Shown: positions 18,014 to 27,616, numbered from the stretch's first letter. The stretch is 64,000 bases of DNA from Clostridiales bacterium (GCA_017961515.1 JAGCXC010000013.1:33483-97482), one strand, 5' to 3'. The notes: generated by a model not told the origin, from the sequence alone. Made by a program: numbers and translations.

Positions 18014-19399
18014 TTGGAATGCATGACAATAGGTGAGATCCTTAGTGCAACTGGTGGACAGCTTCTGCAGGGGTATGAAGAGAGCATAGTGACAAACATA
18101 TGTACAGATTCAAGAATTGTAAATATGGGTGACTTGTTTATACCTATAGTAGGAGAAAAATTTGATGGGCATCAGTACATAGAAGACAGTATAAGAGCAG
18201 GTGCAGCTTCTGTTATAGTAAGCAATAAGCAAAAAATAAAAGACAAGTATGTAAATATTATAGAGGTAGAGAACAGCAAACGTGCGTACCTAGATATTGC
18301 AAGTTGGTACAGGAAGAAATTTGTTATACCATTTGTAGGGGTGGTAGGAAGTGTAGGAAAAACGTCGACAAAGGATATGATAGCCTGTGCTTTGGGAAAT
18401 GTAGAAAGAGTACTAAAGACTAGTGGAAATTTTAATAATGATATAGGGGTTCCAAAGACTATTCTTAGTATAGACAAAAGCCATGATGTGGCTATAATTG
18501 AGATGGGAATGAATCATAAAGGTGAGATATCTAGGCTTACCAATGTTGTTAGACCCAATTATGTGGTTATAAGTAATATTGGAGTGTCGCATATAGAAAA
18601 CTTAGGTTCAAAGGTTAATATTCTAAGGGCAAAATTAGAAGTGCTAGAGGGAATGCAGCCAAATGGAGTAGTATTTATAAATAATGATGATGATATGTTA
18701 AATGGTGTGATAGATAAAATAGATTTTGAAGTAGTGACGTATGGCATAAAAAGAGATGCTAAGTATAGGGCAGAAAATATATCTGATAAGGGAGAAGACG
18801 GAGTAGAGTTTGACGTAAAAGTAGATGGAGTAACTTATAGAGTATGTGTCGATGCGGTAGGTATGCATAATGTATATAATGCACTTGCGGCGATTGCGGT
18901 TAGTAAAAAGATGGGGCTTGACATGAGTGATATAATTAGTGGTATAAAAAATTTTAAGCCAAGTAAGATGCGCCTTAAAGTAGAGGACCGTGGGGGGATA
19001 AAGATAATAAACGATTCATATAATGCAAGCCCAGATTCTATGAGAGCTGCAATAGATGTATTGGATAACTTATCAAATAATAGGCGTGGTATAGCTGTGC
19101 TTGGTGATATGCTGGAACTGGGCGACTATGCGATTAGTGAGCATGCTAATATTGGTAAATACATAAATGATACAAATGTTAGTTGTGTTGTCGCTGTAGG
19201 TGAAAAAAGCAGGTATATAGCAAGTGAGCTAGATGATAGCAAATGTGTGTACTCTTTTGATGATAAAGACAAGGTGATAGACTTTTTAGATAACTATCTG
19301 AAACAGGGTGATGTAGTTCTGTTTAAGGGTTCGCGTGGTATGCATTTAGAAGAGATAATAGATGGGATAGATTGTTTTGGATTGGAGGAGTCAAATTGA
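18014..19399 (+). CDS. murF: UDP-MurNAc-tripeptide-D-Ala-D-Ala ligase MurF
   Basis: Attaches D-Ala-D-Ala to complete the cytoplasmic pentapeptide precursor. Typical motifs: VVGSVGKTSTKDMIACAL (P-loop), KTSGNFNNDIGVPKTIL, VAIIEMGMNHKGEI, INDSYNASPDSMRAAIDVL and VLGDMLELGDYAISEH. The frame starts at TTG 18014 with AGGGGG upstream; ATG 18023 would give the shorter N-terminus MTIGEIL, also compatible with the family. It lies 2 bases after murE and overlaps mraY by 4 bases. Confidence 0.94.
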   Translation: MECMTIGEILSATGGQLLQGYEESIVTNICTDSRIVNMGDLFIPIVGEKFDGHQYIEDSIRAGAASVIVSNKQKIKDKYVNIIEVENSKRAYLDIASWYRKKFVIPFVGVVGSVGKTSTKDMIACALGNVERVLKTSGNFNNDIGVPKTILSIDKSHDVAIIEMGMNHKGEISRLTNVVRPNYVVISNIGVSHIENLGSKVNILRAKLEVLEGMQPNGVVFINNDDDMLNGVIDKIDFEVVTYGIKRDAKYRAENISDKGEDGVEFDVKVDGVTYRVCVDAVGMHNVYNALAAIAVSKKMGLDMSDIISGIKNFKPSKMRLKVEDRGGIKIINDSYNASPDSMRAAIDVLDNLSNNRRGIAVLGDMLELGDYAISEHANIGKYINDTNVSCVVAVGEKSRYIASELDDSKCVYSFDDKDKVIDFLDNYLKQGDVVLFKGSRGMHLEEIIDGIDCFGLEESN

Positions 19400-20364
19400 T
19401 AGATAGTGGTGTACATTGCTTAATTATGATAATTTTGTCAGCGGTAGTAGTGCTGGCTATTACACCAGTGATGATACCGATATTACATAAATTTAAGTTT
19501 GGGCAAACAGTGAGAGATGATGGACCAAAAGAACATCTAAAAAAGATGGGAACTCCTACTATGGGAGGCATAGTATTTATAGTATCTATGGTTATTTTGT
19601 CGTGTATTGAGGCGAGATTAGATGCAAGAATTCTTGTATTAGTATTTGTGACATTGGGATTTGGTGCTGTAGGTTTTGTAGATGATTTTATAAAAATAAA
19701 AGAAAAAAGAAAAGATGGATTATATCCAAGACAAAAGATGTTTGGGTTGATATTTGTTGCTACAGTATTTGCGGTATGTATAAGAAAAATTGGGATTGAC
19801 ACAGGGGTAGTAGTACCTTTTTTAAAGGGAGTAGTGATAGACTTAAAATATTTATATGTACCATTTGTAGTACTTGTATTAATTTCTACAACAAATGCAG
19901 TTAATCTAACAGACGGGTTAGATGGGTTGGCAACTGGAGTAAGCACAATTGTGATGTTATTTTTTATGATAGTTGCAACAAGGGTTTCGGATTACACATA
20001 CATAAAAATTTTTTGTGCAATAATGTCAGGAGGACTTATGGGATTTTTGGTGTTTAATAAAAATCCAGCAAAAGTGTTTATGGGTGACACTGGGTCATTG
20101 GCATTAGGTGGTGCAATAGCGGGAGTTGCTCTTTTGATGAAAAATCCCTTATTATTGATTATAGTATGTGGTGTATGTGTTATTGAGACACTGTCGGTTA
20201 TTATACAAGTTACTTCGTTTAAACTAAGGGGTAAGAGAGTTTTTAAAATGGCGCCGCTACATCATCATTTTGAATTGAGTGGAATGCGTGAAACAACAGT
20301 TGTGAAAATGTTTTGGCTTTTAAGTGTGTTGTTGTGTGTAGTAGGGTATTTTTCCATAACATAA
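19396..20364 (+). CDS. mraY: Phospho-MurNAc-pentapeptide transferase MraY
   Basis: Integral membrane enzyme that moves phospho-MurNAc-pentapeptide onto undecaprenyl phosphate, making lipid I. Visible: GPKEHLKKMGTPTMGGIVF, GFVDDFIKIKEKRKDGL, TTNAVNLTDGLDGLATG, NKNPAKVFMGDTGSLALGG and MAPLHHHFEL, with about ten hydrophobic helices. I chose TTG 19396 because GGAGGAG is 5 bases upstream and the codon overlaps the murF stop (TTGA). A TTG at 19372 lacks an SD. Length 322 is normal. Confidence 0.94.
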   Translation: MIDSGVHCLIMIILSAVVVLAITPVMIPILHKFKFGQTVRDDGPKEHLKKMGTPTMGGIVFIVSMVILSCIEARLDARILVLVFVTLGFGAVGFVDDFIKIKEKRKDGLYPRQKMFGLIFVATVFAVCIRKIGIDTGVVVPFLKGVVIDLKYLYVPFVVLVLISTTNAVNLTDGLDGLATGVSTIVMLFFMIVATRVSDYTYIKIFCAIMSGGLMGFLVFNKNPAKVFMGDTGSLALGGAIAGVALLMKNPLLLIIVCGVCVIETLSVIIQVTSFKLRGKRVFKMAPLHHHFELSGMRETTVVKMFWLLSVLLCVVGYFSIT

Positions 20365-20380
20365 GACTGGGGGAGAAATT

Positions 20381-21487
20381 GTGAAGAAGAGGCCATTTGA
20401 TTTTTTGATTTTTTTGACGGTGTTGACTTTATTAGGGTTAGGAACGATAATGGTTTTTAGCGCAGGTTCGCCGCATGCGTATACGTATTTAAATGGTGAT
20501 ACGTATTATTTTTTAAAGAAACAATTGTTATACGCAGCAATCGGACTTGTAGGAATGTTTTTCACAATGAACATAGATTATAGGAAGTTAGGTAAAATAT
20601 CGCCTATATTGTTTATTGCAAGTGTAGCATTGCTTGCGCTGGTGTGTGTGCCTGGGATAGGTAAGAGCTTAAATGGAGCAAGAAGATGGATTGGTATAGG
20701 TGGCTTTACGGTTCAGCCATCCGAGTTTGCTAAGGTAGCAGTTATTCTGTTCTTTTCATACAGTATCTCAAAGAGACAAAATAAGATGACGAGTTTTAAA
20801 GAGGGATTGTTACCATATCTTTTATTGGTGGGGGTTATAGCAGGACTTTTATTGGCAGAACCTCACTTAAGTGGTACTATAATAATAGGTGCAGTTGCGT
20901 TTATAATACTTTTTGCGGCAGGGGCAAGGATAAAGCATTTTTTGATGCTTGGTGTGCCAGTGTTTGCGGCATTAATAATGTTGATACTAACGTCCGAATA
21001 TCGGTTAAAAAGATTGATATCTTTCTTAGACCCGTGGAGTGATATACAAGGTGCTGGATGGCAGATAGTGCAGTCTTTGTATGCTATTGGATCAGGAGGA
21101 GTGTTTGGTAGAGGACTAGGCAAGAGCTTGCAGAAATTTTTGTATATACCTGAGCCATATAATGATTTTATATTTGCGGTATATGCAGAGGAATTAGGGT
21201 TTGTTGGAGTTTTGGCGGTACTTTTGTTGTTTACTATATTTTTATGGAGGGGTATAAAGGTTGCTACGCATGCGAGAGATTTGTTTGGTAGTTTAGTCGC
21301 GATAGGGATAACATGTTGGGTAATGGTGCAAATGGTGATAAATATACTTGTTGTGACGTCATCTATGCCAGTAACGGGAATGCCATTGCCGTTTTTCAGC
21401 TATGGAGGAACGTCTTTGATATTTTTACTAAGTGGTATAGGAATATTGCTGAATATATCAAGATATACTGATTATGAAAGGATTTGA
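20381..21487 (+). CDS. spoVE: SEDS peptidoglycan glycosyltransferase (SpoVE/FtsW)
   Basis: Polytopic SEDS-family polymerase that builds glycan strands from lipid II with its partner class B PBP. Motifs: GLGTIMVFSAGSPHAY, GARRWIGIGGFTVQPSEFAKVA, LAEPHLSGTIII, GAGWQIVQSLYAIGSGGVFGRGLGKS, EPYNDFIFAVYAEELGFVG and PLPFFSYGGTSLIFLL. About ten membrane helices. Start is GTG with GGGGGAG upstream. In this context with SpoVD it most likely is SpoVE, though FtsW cannot be excluded. Confidence 0.92.
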   Translation: MKKRPFDFLIFLTVLTLLGLGTIMVFSAGSPHAYTYLNGDTYYFLKKQLLYAAIGLVGMFFTMNIDYRKLGKISPILFIASVALLALVCVPGIGKSLNGARRWIGIGGFTVQPSEFAKVAVILFFSYSISKRQNKMTSFKEGLLPYLLLVGVIAGLLLAEPHLSGTIIIGAVAFIILFAAGARIKHFLMLGVPVFAALIMLILTSEYRLKRLISFLDPWSDIQGAGWQIVQSLYAIGSGGVFGRGLGKSLQKFLYIPEPYNDFIFAVYAEELGFVGVLAVLLLFTIFLWRGIKVATHARDLFGSLVAIGITCWVMVQMVINILVVTSSMPVTGMPLPFFSYGGTSLIFLLSGIGILLNISRYTDYERI

Positions 21488-21503
21488 GGTGAGTTTAAGT
21501 CAA

Positions 21504-22565
21504 GTGAAGATACTAATTGCAGGAGGAGGAACAGCTGGTCATATTAATCCAGGTATTGCTATTGCAAAATCATTGGAGAAGAATATGGATAATCCCGAAA
21601 TAATTTTTGTAGGGACAAAACAAGGGCTTGAGACAAGATTGGTTCCAATGGAAGGATTTGGATTAGAACTTATAAAAGTGCGAGGATTTAAGAGAAAGAT
21701 TTCGTTGGATACACTTAAGTCAGTGAAAGATACTTTTTTAGGGATATGTGATGCTGTAAAACTTATAAAAAAAATAAAACCAGATGTGGTAATTGGAACA
21801 GGTGGTTATGTGTGTGGGCCTGTACTTATGGTAGCAAAGATTTTTGGAATACCAACACTTATACATGAATCCAACGCAATACCAGGTGTTACAAATAAAA
21901 TATTGGGCAGATTTGTAGATTGTGTGTGTATTAGTTTTGATGAAGCAAAGAAATATTTTACTAAATCAAAAAAAGTAGTGATTACAGGGAATCCATTGCG
22001 CCAAGGAATAGAAAGTAACACAGAGGTAGATGATGGTGGAGTTGTAATATTTGCTGGGAGCAGAGGAAGCCAGACTATAAATACAATAGTGACTAAAATG
22101 ATTAATAAGTATGGCGAGGATATAGATTTTGATTTGACATTTGCAACGGGGGAAGCACGATATGATGAGGTTGTAGCGAAGATGGGATTAAAGAAAGTTA
22201 ATATAAATATTGTGCCATATATATTTGATATGCCAAAAGTTATGGGTAGAGCAAAACTTATGGTAACAAGATCAGGGGCTATAACATTAGCGGAGATAAC
22301 GGCAATGGGGAAGCCATCTTTGTTAATTCCATCGCCTTATGTTACAGCGAATCATCAGGAATATAATGCGCGTGCGTTGGAAAAGAAGGGTGCTAGTTTG
22401 GTGCTTTTGGAAAAGGATTTAAATGAAGATGTGTTGTACGAAAATATTGTACGGATTATAAGAGACAATGATAAGCGTGAAAAAATGGCTGCTGCAGCTA
22501 AAAGTATGGGTGTAATAGATGCAAATGATAAGATATTTAATGAGGTAAAAATGCTTATAAAATAG
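21504..22565 (+). CDS. murG: Lipid II synthase MurG
   Basis: Peripheral membrane GT-B glycosyltransferase that adds GlcNAc to lipid I. Motifs: ILIAGGGTAGHINPGIAIA, GVVIGTGGYVCGPVLM, LIHESNAIPGVTNKILGR, GSRGSQTIN, VTRSGAITLAEITAMGKPSLLIPSP and NHQEYNARALEKKGAS. I chose GTG 21504 because it gives the family N-terminus MKILIAGGG and has GAGGTGAG 10 bases upstream; ATG 21474 inside spoVE would add ten atypical residues. It is the last gene of the cluster and is followed by a terminator; murD, murC, murB and divIB are absent here. Confidence 0.94.
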   Translation: MKILIAGGGTAGHINPGIAIAKSLEKNMDNPEIIFVGTKQGLETRLVPMEGFGLELIKVRGFKRKISLDTLKSVKDTFLGICDAVKLIKKIKPDVVIGTGGYVCGPVLMVAKIFGIPTLIHESNAIPGVTNKILGRFVDCVCISFDEAKKYFTKSKKVVITGNPLRQGIESNTEVDDGGVVIFAGSRGSQTINTIVTKMINKYGEDIDFDLTFATGEARYDEVVAKMGLKKVNINIVPYIFDMPKVMGRAKLMVTRSGAITLAEITAMGKPSLLIPSPYVTANHQEYNARALEKKGASLVLLEKDLNEDVLYENIVRIIRDNDKREKMAAAAKSMGVIDANDKIFNEVKMLIK

Positions 22566-22587
22566 GATAGAGATAATAATAAAAAGA

Positions 22588-22620
22588 CGCTTTCGATTGG
22601 TATGATCGGAAGTGATTTTT
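22588..22620 (+). terminator. Terminator after murG
   Basis: CGCTTTCGAT pairs over its whole length, with G-U pairs, with ATCGGAAGTG across a 7-base loop and is followed by ATTTTTT. Confidence 0.75.
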
Positions 22621-22643
22621 AATGTACCAATGATTTTTGAAAA

Positions 22644-22857
22644 TGTCCTAAAATTTTATCAACATAAGCCCTAAATTTAAGGACATGTTTTTGTATTTAT
22701 ACTAATGTTTTTTAAGCAGCTTTTCTGACATTGTAATTATAATATTTCAACCTTTTATTTCATTTGAAAGAGCATGCATGTGGCTCGCTCTTTATTTCCT
22801 CCTTTGTTTTAAAGGATATTTTTAGTATCATCTGGAAGGATAATTTATTTTAGGACA
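22644..22857. repeat. Possible MITE-like or decayed element with inverted ends
   Basis: TGTCCTAAAAT at 22644-22654 is repeated inverted as ATTTTAGGACA at 22847-22857, enclosing 214 bases with no gene. A further AAGGACA at about 22681 forms a 13-bp hairpin with the left end, and another 7-bp stem AAAGAGC/GCTCTTT lies at 22767-22793. I see no clear target duplication, so mobility is inference. Confidence 0.3.
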
Positions 22858-23345
22858 TTATCACATTTCAATCAGATACTTTTAAATTTTAAGAGTCTAA
22901 TTGTTAACATAATAATAATCATAACATATAATTAAAAATAACAATACAGGGATAAAGTTCTTGAAACAGAGTGGAATAAGATGAATAGAAAGAAGTATTT
23001 TTTTAATGCAAAATGGTAAAAAAAATGACACATAATAAAAACAATGTTACAATGTTAATGTAAACAAAACATAGAAGGGATGTATTGAAATAGTATAGAT
23101 GATAGCACAAAAATAAGGTAAATGTTTCACAAATGGAGGAGTGATGGGATAGAAACAAAGAGATGGAGATAGAAATCAATAAGTTTTAAAGAAAGATTTA
23201 GCAAAAAACATTGTAAGTGATTTAATGAAAGTATTTAATAAAGTAAAATAGGATGTCGTAAAAGTAAAGATTTAATTGAGCTTGAAAAATTATATATTAA
23301 TTCATATTGGTAATGGAAGAGAGATAGTAAAGTTGTATAAATAAT
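22858..23345 (+). pseudogene. Probable remnant of a third tandem ankyrin gene copy
   Basis: Non-coding now. At 22908-22960 it closely resembles the region upstream of the gene at 25775: both carry a TTGxxAACATAA block, then AATAACAATA, GGGATAA and TTCTTG. Farther on, around 23270-23330, one frame reads LIELEKLYINSYW then a stop, recalling LLALNEFFESYWRNYN of the shared C-terminal domain of the two following genes. I read this as a copy that lost its repeats and accumulated stops. A short reading frame also begins at 22981 (MNRKKYFFNAKW). Support is modest. Confidence 0.3.
23025..23053 (+). promoter_or_regulatory. Candidate promoter for the 23441 ankyrin gene
   Basis: ATGACA at 23025-23030 and TACAAT at 23048-23053 with a 17-base spacer. 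If used it would leave an unusually long leader of nearly 390 bases before the gene. Confidence 0.35.
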
Positions 23346-23440
23346 TATTCTAGAGCTATTTTAAATTATAAAAGTACTAACCAAGCATAGGAAGAATTAT
23401 GTTTATAAATTTTTTCAAATATGGGAAGGATTTGATTAAC

Positions 23441-25636
23441 ATGAAAGAAGAAAAAAAATCAAAACTATTTAAAAATAGAGATATTGAAGAAATAATGAGG
23501 TTAGTTGAGGAAAGAAAGATAGATTTAAATGAGAAAGATTTAGATGGGACAACCCTACTTATGCTAGCATGTGAGTATGGGGATGAGAAAATAGTAAAGT
23601 TTTTAGTGGAGCATGGATCAGATGTTAATGCAAAAAAAAATGGAGAAAAAACGCCACTTATGTATGCATGTAATAGCGGGAATGAGGAAATAGTAAAATA
23701 TTTAATTATGAATGGAGCAGATGTTAAAGTAAAAGATGGGTATGGCAAAATTTTAATTATACATGCATGCGAGGGCGGGAATAAAGAAATAGTAAAGTAC
23801 CTAGTAGAAAACCATGGAGAAGATGTTAATGCAAAGGACGATTATGGTGAGAATTTATTAATGTACTCATGTGAGAGGGGTCACGAAGAAGTAGTTAAAT
23901 ATCTAATAGAAAAAGGAGCGGATGTTAACGTAAAGGATGATTCTGGCATGACTGCGCTTATGTATGCCTGCTTGAAGGGGAGAAATGAAATAGTAAGGTT
24001 CCTAGTAGAAGAGCGTGGGGCGGATGTCAATGCGGGTAGTATACGTAATGAGACTCCACTTATGTATGCTTGTTGGAGCGGAAGTGAGGAATTAGTGAGG
24101 TATCTAGTAGAAAAAGGAGCGAACGTTAATGTAGAGGATTGGTATGGCAAAATTCTAATTATGCATGCATGCGAGGGCGGAAATGAGGATATAGTAAGGT
24201 ATTTAGTAGAGGATCATGGAGCAGATGTAAATGCAAGGGATAATTGCGAAAGGACTCTGATTATGCATGCTTGTTGGAGCGGGAACGAGAGAATAGTGAA
24301 ATATTTAGTAGAGAATCATGGAGCAGATGTTAACGCAATTGATAATTGTGGTGAGACTCCATTGATGAATGCATGTGAGAGAGGTAAAAAAGAAGTAGTG
24401 AAGTATTTGCTAGAGCATGGAGCAGAAGTTGATGCAAAGAGTAATTACGACACTACTGCACTAATGTATGCCTGTTGGAGCAAAGATGGGGGAATAGTAA
24501 AGTTTCTAGTAGAGAATTATGGAGCGGATATTAATGCAAGTGATAATTGTGGAGAGACTCCATTAATAAATGCATGTAAGGGTGGGAATAGGGAATTAGT
24601 AAAATATTTAGTAGAGAATGGAGCAGACGTTACTGCAGAGGGTTATGAAGATAAAACGCCACTAATGTATGCGTGTGGAGGAGGAAAGAGGGAAGTAGTC
24701 AAATACTTAGTGGAAGAAAATAAAGTTAATCTTAACGCGAAAAATAAAAGTGGAGAAACCCCACTTATGTATGCATGCTTTCTTGGGAATAGAGAATTAG
24801 TAAAGTATTTAGTAGAGTATGGAGCAGATGTTAATGCGAAGGATAATAAAGATAGAACCCTTATTATGTATGCATGTAAAGGAGGGAAAAAGGAGGTAGT
24901 TAGGTATCTAGTGGAAGAGCATAGGGTGGATGTTAATGCGAATGATAAAAATGGAGGGACTCCATTAATGTATGCTTGTTGGAGCAGGGACGAGAAAATA
25001 GTAAAGTATCTAGTGGGGCATGGAGCGAATGTACATGTAAAAGATAATAGAAAAAGAGACCTTATTATGTATGCATGTGAGAGCAAAAGTGAGGGAATAG
25101 TTAGGTATTTATTAGATTGTGGAGTTGATATAAACACAAAGGATAGTGAAGGGAAAACGCCACTTGTATATGCGTATAAGGGTGGTAGTGATGAGATAAT
25201 GATATATTTAATTGATAGGGGAGCAAATATGGAGGATATAATAGAGGAAGATATAAATGCAGCAATAAAGGTAGCAGGGAAATATCCACCCATGAAATGT
25301 GCGCTAGCTATCAAGGATAAAAATGTGAATGGGTTACTGGCTTTAAATGAGTTTTTTGAGAGTTATTGGAGAAATTATAACCAAGTAAATGCGAAGGGGA
25401 AGGCGGGTAGGATACTAGAAAGGACAATAAAAGCAGATTGGGCTAATAATTTTGCGAATTCATTAAAAAGATTAATTCCTAAGTTAGATGAGATGAAAAA
25501 GGACAATAGGACAAAAGAGGAAGTTGAGAAAATCGACAATGTAAGAAAACAGATTTTTGGATTTGTGAAGGCAGAAAGGGGAGAGTTTGAAAAAGGTATA
25601 ATCCAAAACATTGGTGAGATTAGGAATAAAAAGTGA
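23441..25636 (+). CDS. Large ankyrin repeat protein, tandem copy 1
   Basis: A 731-residue protein with about 17 ankyrin repeats of 33-34 residues (pattern TPLMYACxxGNxEIVKYLVExxGADVNAKD), followed by a 130-residue non-ankyrin C-terminal domain (CALAIKDKNVNGLLALNEF, ESYWRNYNQVNAKGKAGR, ADWANNFANSLKRLIPKLDEM). Both parts recur in the next gene. I chose ATG 23441 because it aligns with the start of that paralog and has GAAGGA upstream; ATG 23399 would add 14 residues. There is no signal peptide or membrane segment. The repeats should form a long binding solenoid; the C-terminal domain is unknown to me and may carry export or effector function. Near-identical repeat DNA makes recombination likely. 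Confidence 0.88.
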   Translation: MKEEKKSKLFKNRDIEEIMRLVEERKIDLNEKDLDGTTLLMLACEYGDEKIVKFLVEHGSDVNAKKNGEKTPLMYACNSGNEEIVKYLIMNGADVKVKDGYGKILIIHACEGGNKEIVKYLVENHGEDVNAKDDYGENLLMYSCERGHEEVVKYLIEKGADVNVKDDSGMTALMYACLKGRNEIVRFLVEERGADVNAGSIRNETPLMYACWSGSEELVRYLVEKGANVNVEDWYGKILIMHACEGGNEDIVRYLVEDHGADVNARDNCERTLIMHACWSGNERIVKYLVENHGADVNAIDNCGETPLMNACERGKKEVVKYLLEHGAEVDAKSNYDTTALMYACWSKDGGIVKFLVENYGADINASDNCGETPLINACKGGNRELVKYLVENGADVTAEGYEDKTPLMYACGGGKREVVKYLVEENKVNLNAKNKSGETPLMYACFLGNRELVKYLVEYGADVNAKDNKDRTLIMYACKGGKKEVVRYLVEEHRVDVNANDKNGGTPLMYACWSRDEKIVKYLVGHGANVHVKDNRKRDLIMYACESKSEGIVRYLLDCGVDINTKDSEGKTPLVYAYKGGSDEIMIYLIDRGANMEDIIEEDINAAIKVAGKYPPMKCALAIKDKNVNGLLALNEFFESYWRNYNQVNAKGKAGRILERTIKADWANNFANSLKRLIPKLDEMKKDNRTKEEVEKIDNVRKQIFGFVKAERGEFEKGIIQNIGEIRNKK

Positions 25637-25672
25637 AGGGGTAGATATTTTTTAGCAAAAAGACTCCTAATG

Positions 25673-25701
25673 TTGACAACATAACAATCTTAGTGTACAA
25701 T
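25673..25701 (+). promoter_or_regulatory. Sigma-A promoter of the 25775 ankyrin gene
   Basis: TTGACA at 25673-25678, 17-base spacer, TACAAT at 25696-25701. It gives a leader of about 65 bases and shows that the second tandem copy is transcribed on its own. Confidence 0.75.
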
Positions 25702-25774
25702 TTCAAATAACAATATTGGGATAATTTTCTTGCAATAAAGTGTTTAAAAAGTAGTAGAAAGGATTGTATCAAAT

Positions 25775-27583
25775 ATGAAAAAAGAAAAATTGTCACAACT
25801 ATTTAAAAATGAAAATATAGATGAAGTAGTGCGGTTAGTTGAGGAATGGAAAATAGATTTAAATGAGAAATATTTAAATGGAGAGACTTCACTTATGTTA
25901 GCTTGTGAGCTGGGTAAAAAGGAAGTAGTAAAGTTTCTAGTAGAGAATAAAGGAATGGATGTTAATACAAGGGATTATGAAGATAAAACTCCACTTATTT
26001 ACGCATGTGAAAGTGGAAGTAAGGAAATAGTAAAGTTTCTAGTAGATAAAGGAGCGAATGTAAAAATAAAGGATAAAAGAGAAAGAACTCTTATTGTATG
26101 TGCATGTGAGAGCGGGAGCGAGGAATTAGTAAAGTATTTAGTAGAGAATCATGGAGCTAATGTTAATGCAAAAGATTGGTATGACACAACTTCGCTAATG
26201 TATGCGTGTAAGAAGGGTAATAAAGAAATGGTAAAGTATTTAATAGAGCAAGGAGCTAGTATCAATGAACGGCGAAATTATTATGGTGCCAACCTATTCA
26301 TGTATGCATGTAAGAGTGGGAGCGAGGAATTAGTGAAATATCTAGTAGAAGAGCAAGGGGTGGATGTCAGTGAAAAAAATTATGGAAACAAAACTTCATT
26401 AATGTATGCATGCGAGAGCGGGAATAAAGAAATAGTAAAGTACTTAGTAGAAGAATATAAGGCGGATGTCAATGCAAAGAGTACGAACCAAAGTACTGCA
26501 CTTATGTATGCTTGTTGGAGTAAAAATGAGGAATTAGTAAAATATCTAGTGGAGCACGGGGCAGACATTAATGTAGAGGACGGATATGGCAAAACTCTAA
26601 TTATGCATGCATGTGAGGGAGGAAGTAAAGAAATAGTAAAGTATTTAATAGAGGAACAAGGTGCTAATGTTAATACAAAAGATTGGTATGACACAACGTC
26701 TTGGATGTGTGCATGTAAGAGTGGGAATAAAGAATTAGTGGAGTATTTATTAGAACATGGAGTAGATGTTGATGCACGAGATTATGCTGGAGCGAATTTA
26801 TTTATGCATGCCTGTTGGAGCGGGAGTGAGGAATTAGTGAAGTATTTGTTAAAAAACGGAGAGGATATTAATACAAGAGCTAATAATGGCAAAACTCCAT
26901 TGATGTATGCGTGTGAAAGTGGAAATAAAGGATTAGTGAAGTATTTAGTAGAAGTGCAAGGAGCGGATATTAATGCAAGGTATAATTGGGGTGGTACTTT
27001 GTTGATGCAAGTGTGTTTGAATGGTAAAAAAGAAGTGGTGCAATATTTAGTAGAAGAGCAAAGAGTGGATGTTAATGCGAGGGATAATTATGGTGAAACT
27101 CCATTAGTATACGCATATAAGGGTGGCAATATTGGAATAATGATATATTTAATTAGTAAAGGAGCAAATCTAGAAGATATGTTAAAGAGGGAGATATACA
27201 TAGATTTACCCGAAAGGGTAGCAGGGAAGTATCCACCGTTAGAATGTGCTTTGGCTATCAAGGATAAAAATATAAATGGATTGGTGTCTTTAAATAAATT
27301 TTTTGAGAGTTATTGGAGAAATTATAATAAAGTAAAAGCGAGAGGGAAGTCAGGTAGGATGATAGAACGTACAATGAAGGCAGATTGGACTAATAATTTT
27401 GCGAATTCATTAAAAACATTAGTTCCAAGGTTAGATGAGATGAAAAAGGACAATAGGACAAAAAAGGAAGTTGAGAAAATCGACATTGTAAGAAAAGAGA
27501 TTTTTGGATTTACAAAGGTAGTAAAAGAAGAATTTGAAAAATCTATAATTCAGAATATTGGCGAGATTAGAAGTAGTACATAA
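25775..27583 (+). CDS. Large ankyrin repeat protein, tandem copy 2
   Basis: A 602-residue paralog of the preceding gene. The N-terminus (LFKNENIDEVVRLVEEWKIDLNEK) matches LFKNRDIEEIMRLVEERKIDLNEK upstream, about 13 ankyrin repeats follow, and the C-terminal domain is strongly conserved (SLNKFFESYWRNYNKVKARG, ADWTNNFANSLKTLVPRLDEM, KEVEKIDIVRKEIFGF). The pair differs mainly by four repeat units, as expected after duplication and repeat loss or gain. It has its own promoter and a hairpin terminator downstream. Cytosolic or secreted by a non-Sec route; partner unknown. Confidence 0.88.
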   Translation: MKKEKLSQLFKNENIDEVVRLVEEWKIDLNEKYLNGETSLMLACELGKKEVVKFLVENKGMDVNTRDYEDKTPLIYACESGSKEIVKFLVDKGANVKIKDKRERTLIVCACESGSEELVKYLVENHGANVNAKDWYDTTSLMYACKKGNKEMVKYLIEQGASINERRNYYGANLFMYACKSGSEELVKYLVEEQGVDVSEKNYGNKTSLMYACESGNKEIVKYLVEEYKADVNAKSTNQSTALMYACWSKNEELVKYLVEHGADINVEDGYGKTLIMHACEGGSKEIVKYLIEEQGANVNTKDWYDTTSWMCACKSGNKELVEYLLEHGVDVDARDYAGANLFMHACWSGSEELVKYLLKNGEDINTRANNGKTPLMYACESGNKGLVKYLVEVQGADINARYNWGGTLLMQVCLNGKKEVVQYLVEEQRVDVNARDNYGETPLVYAYKGGNIGIMIYLISKGANLEDMLKREIYIDLPERVAGKYPPLECALAIKDKNINGLVSLNKFFESYWRNYNKVKARGKSGRMIERTMKADWTNNFANSLKTLVPRLDEMKKDNRTKKEVEKIDIVRKEIFGFTKVVKEEFEKSIIQNIGEIRSST

Positions 27584-27616
27584 AGTATGTAAGTTTTAGG
27601 AATACATTATTTGTAT

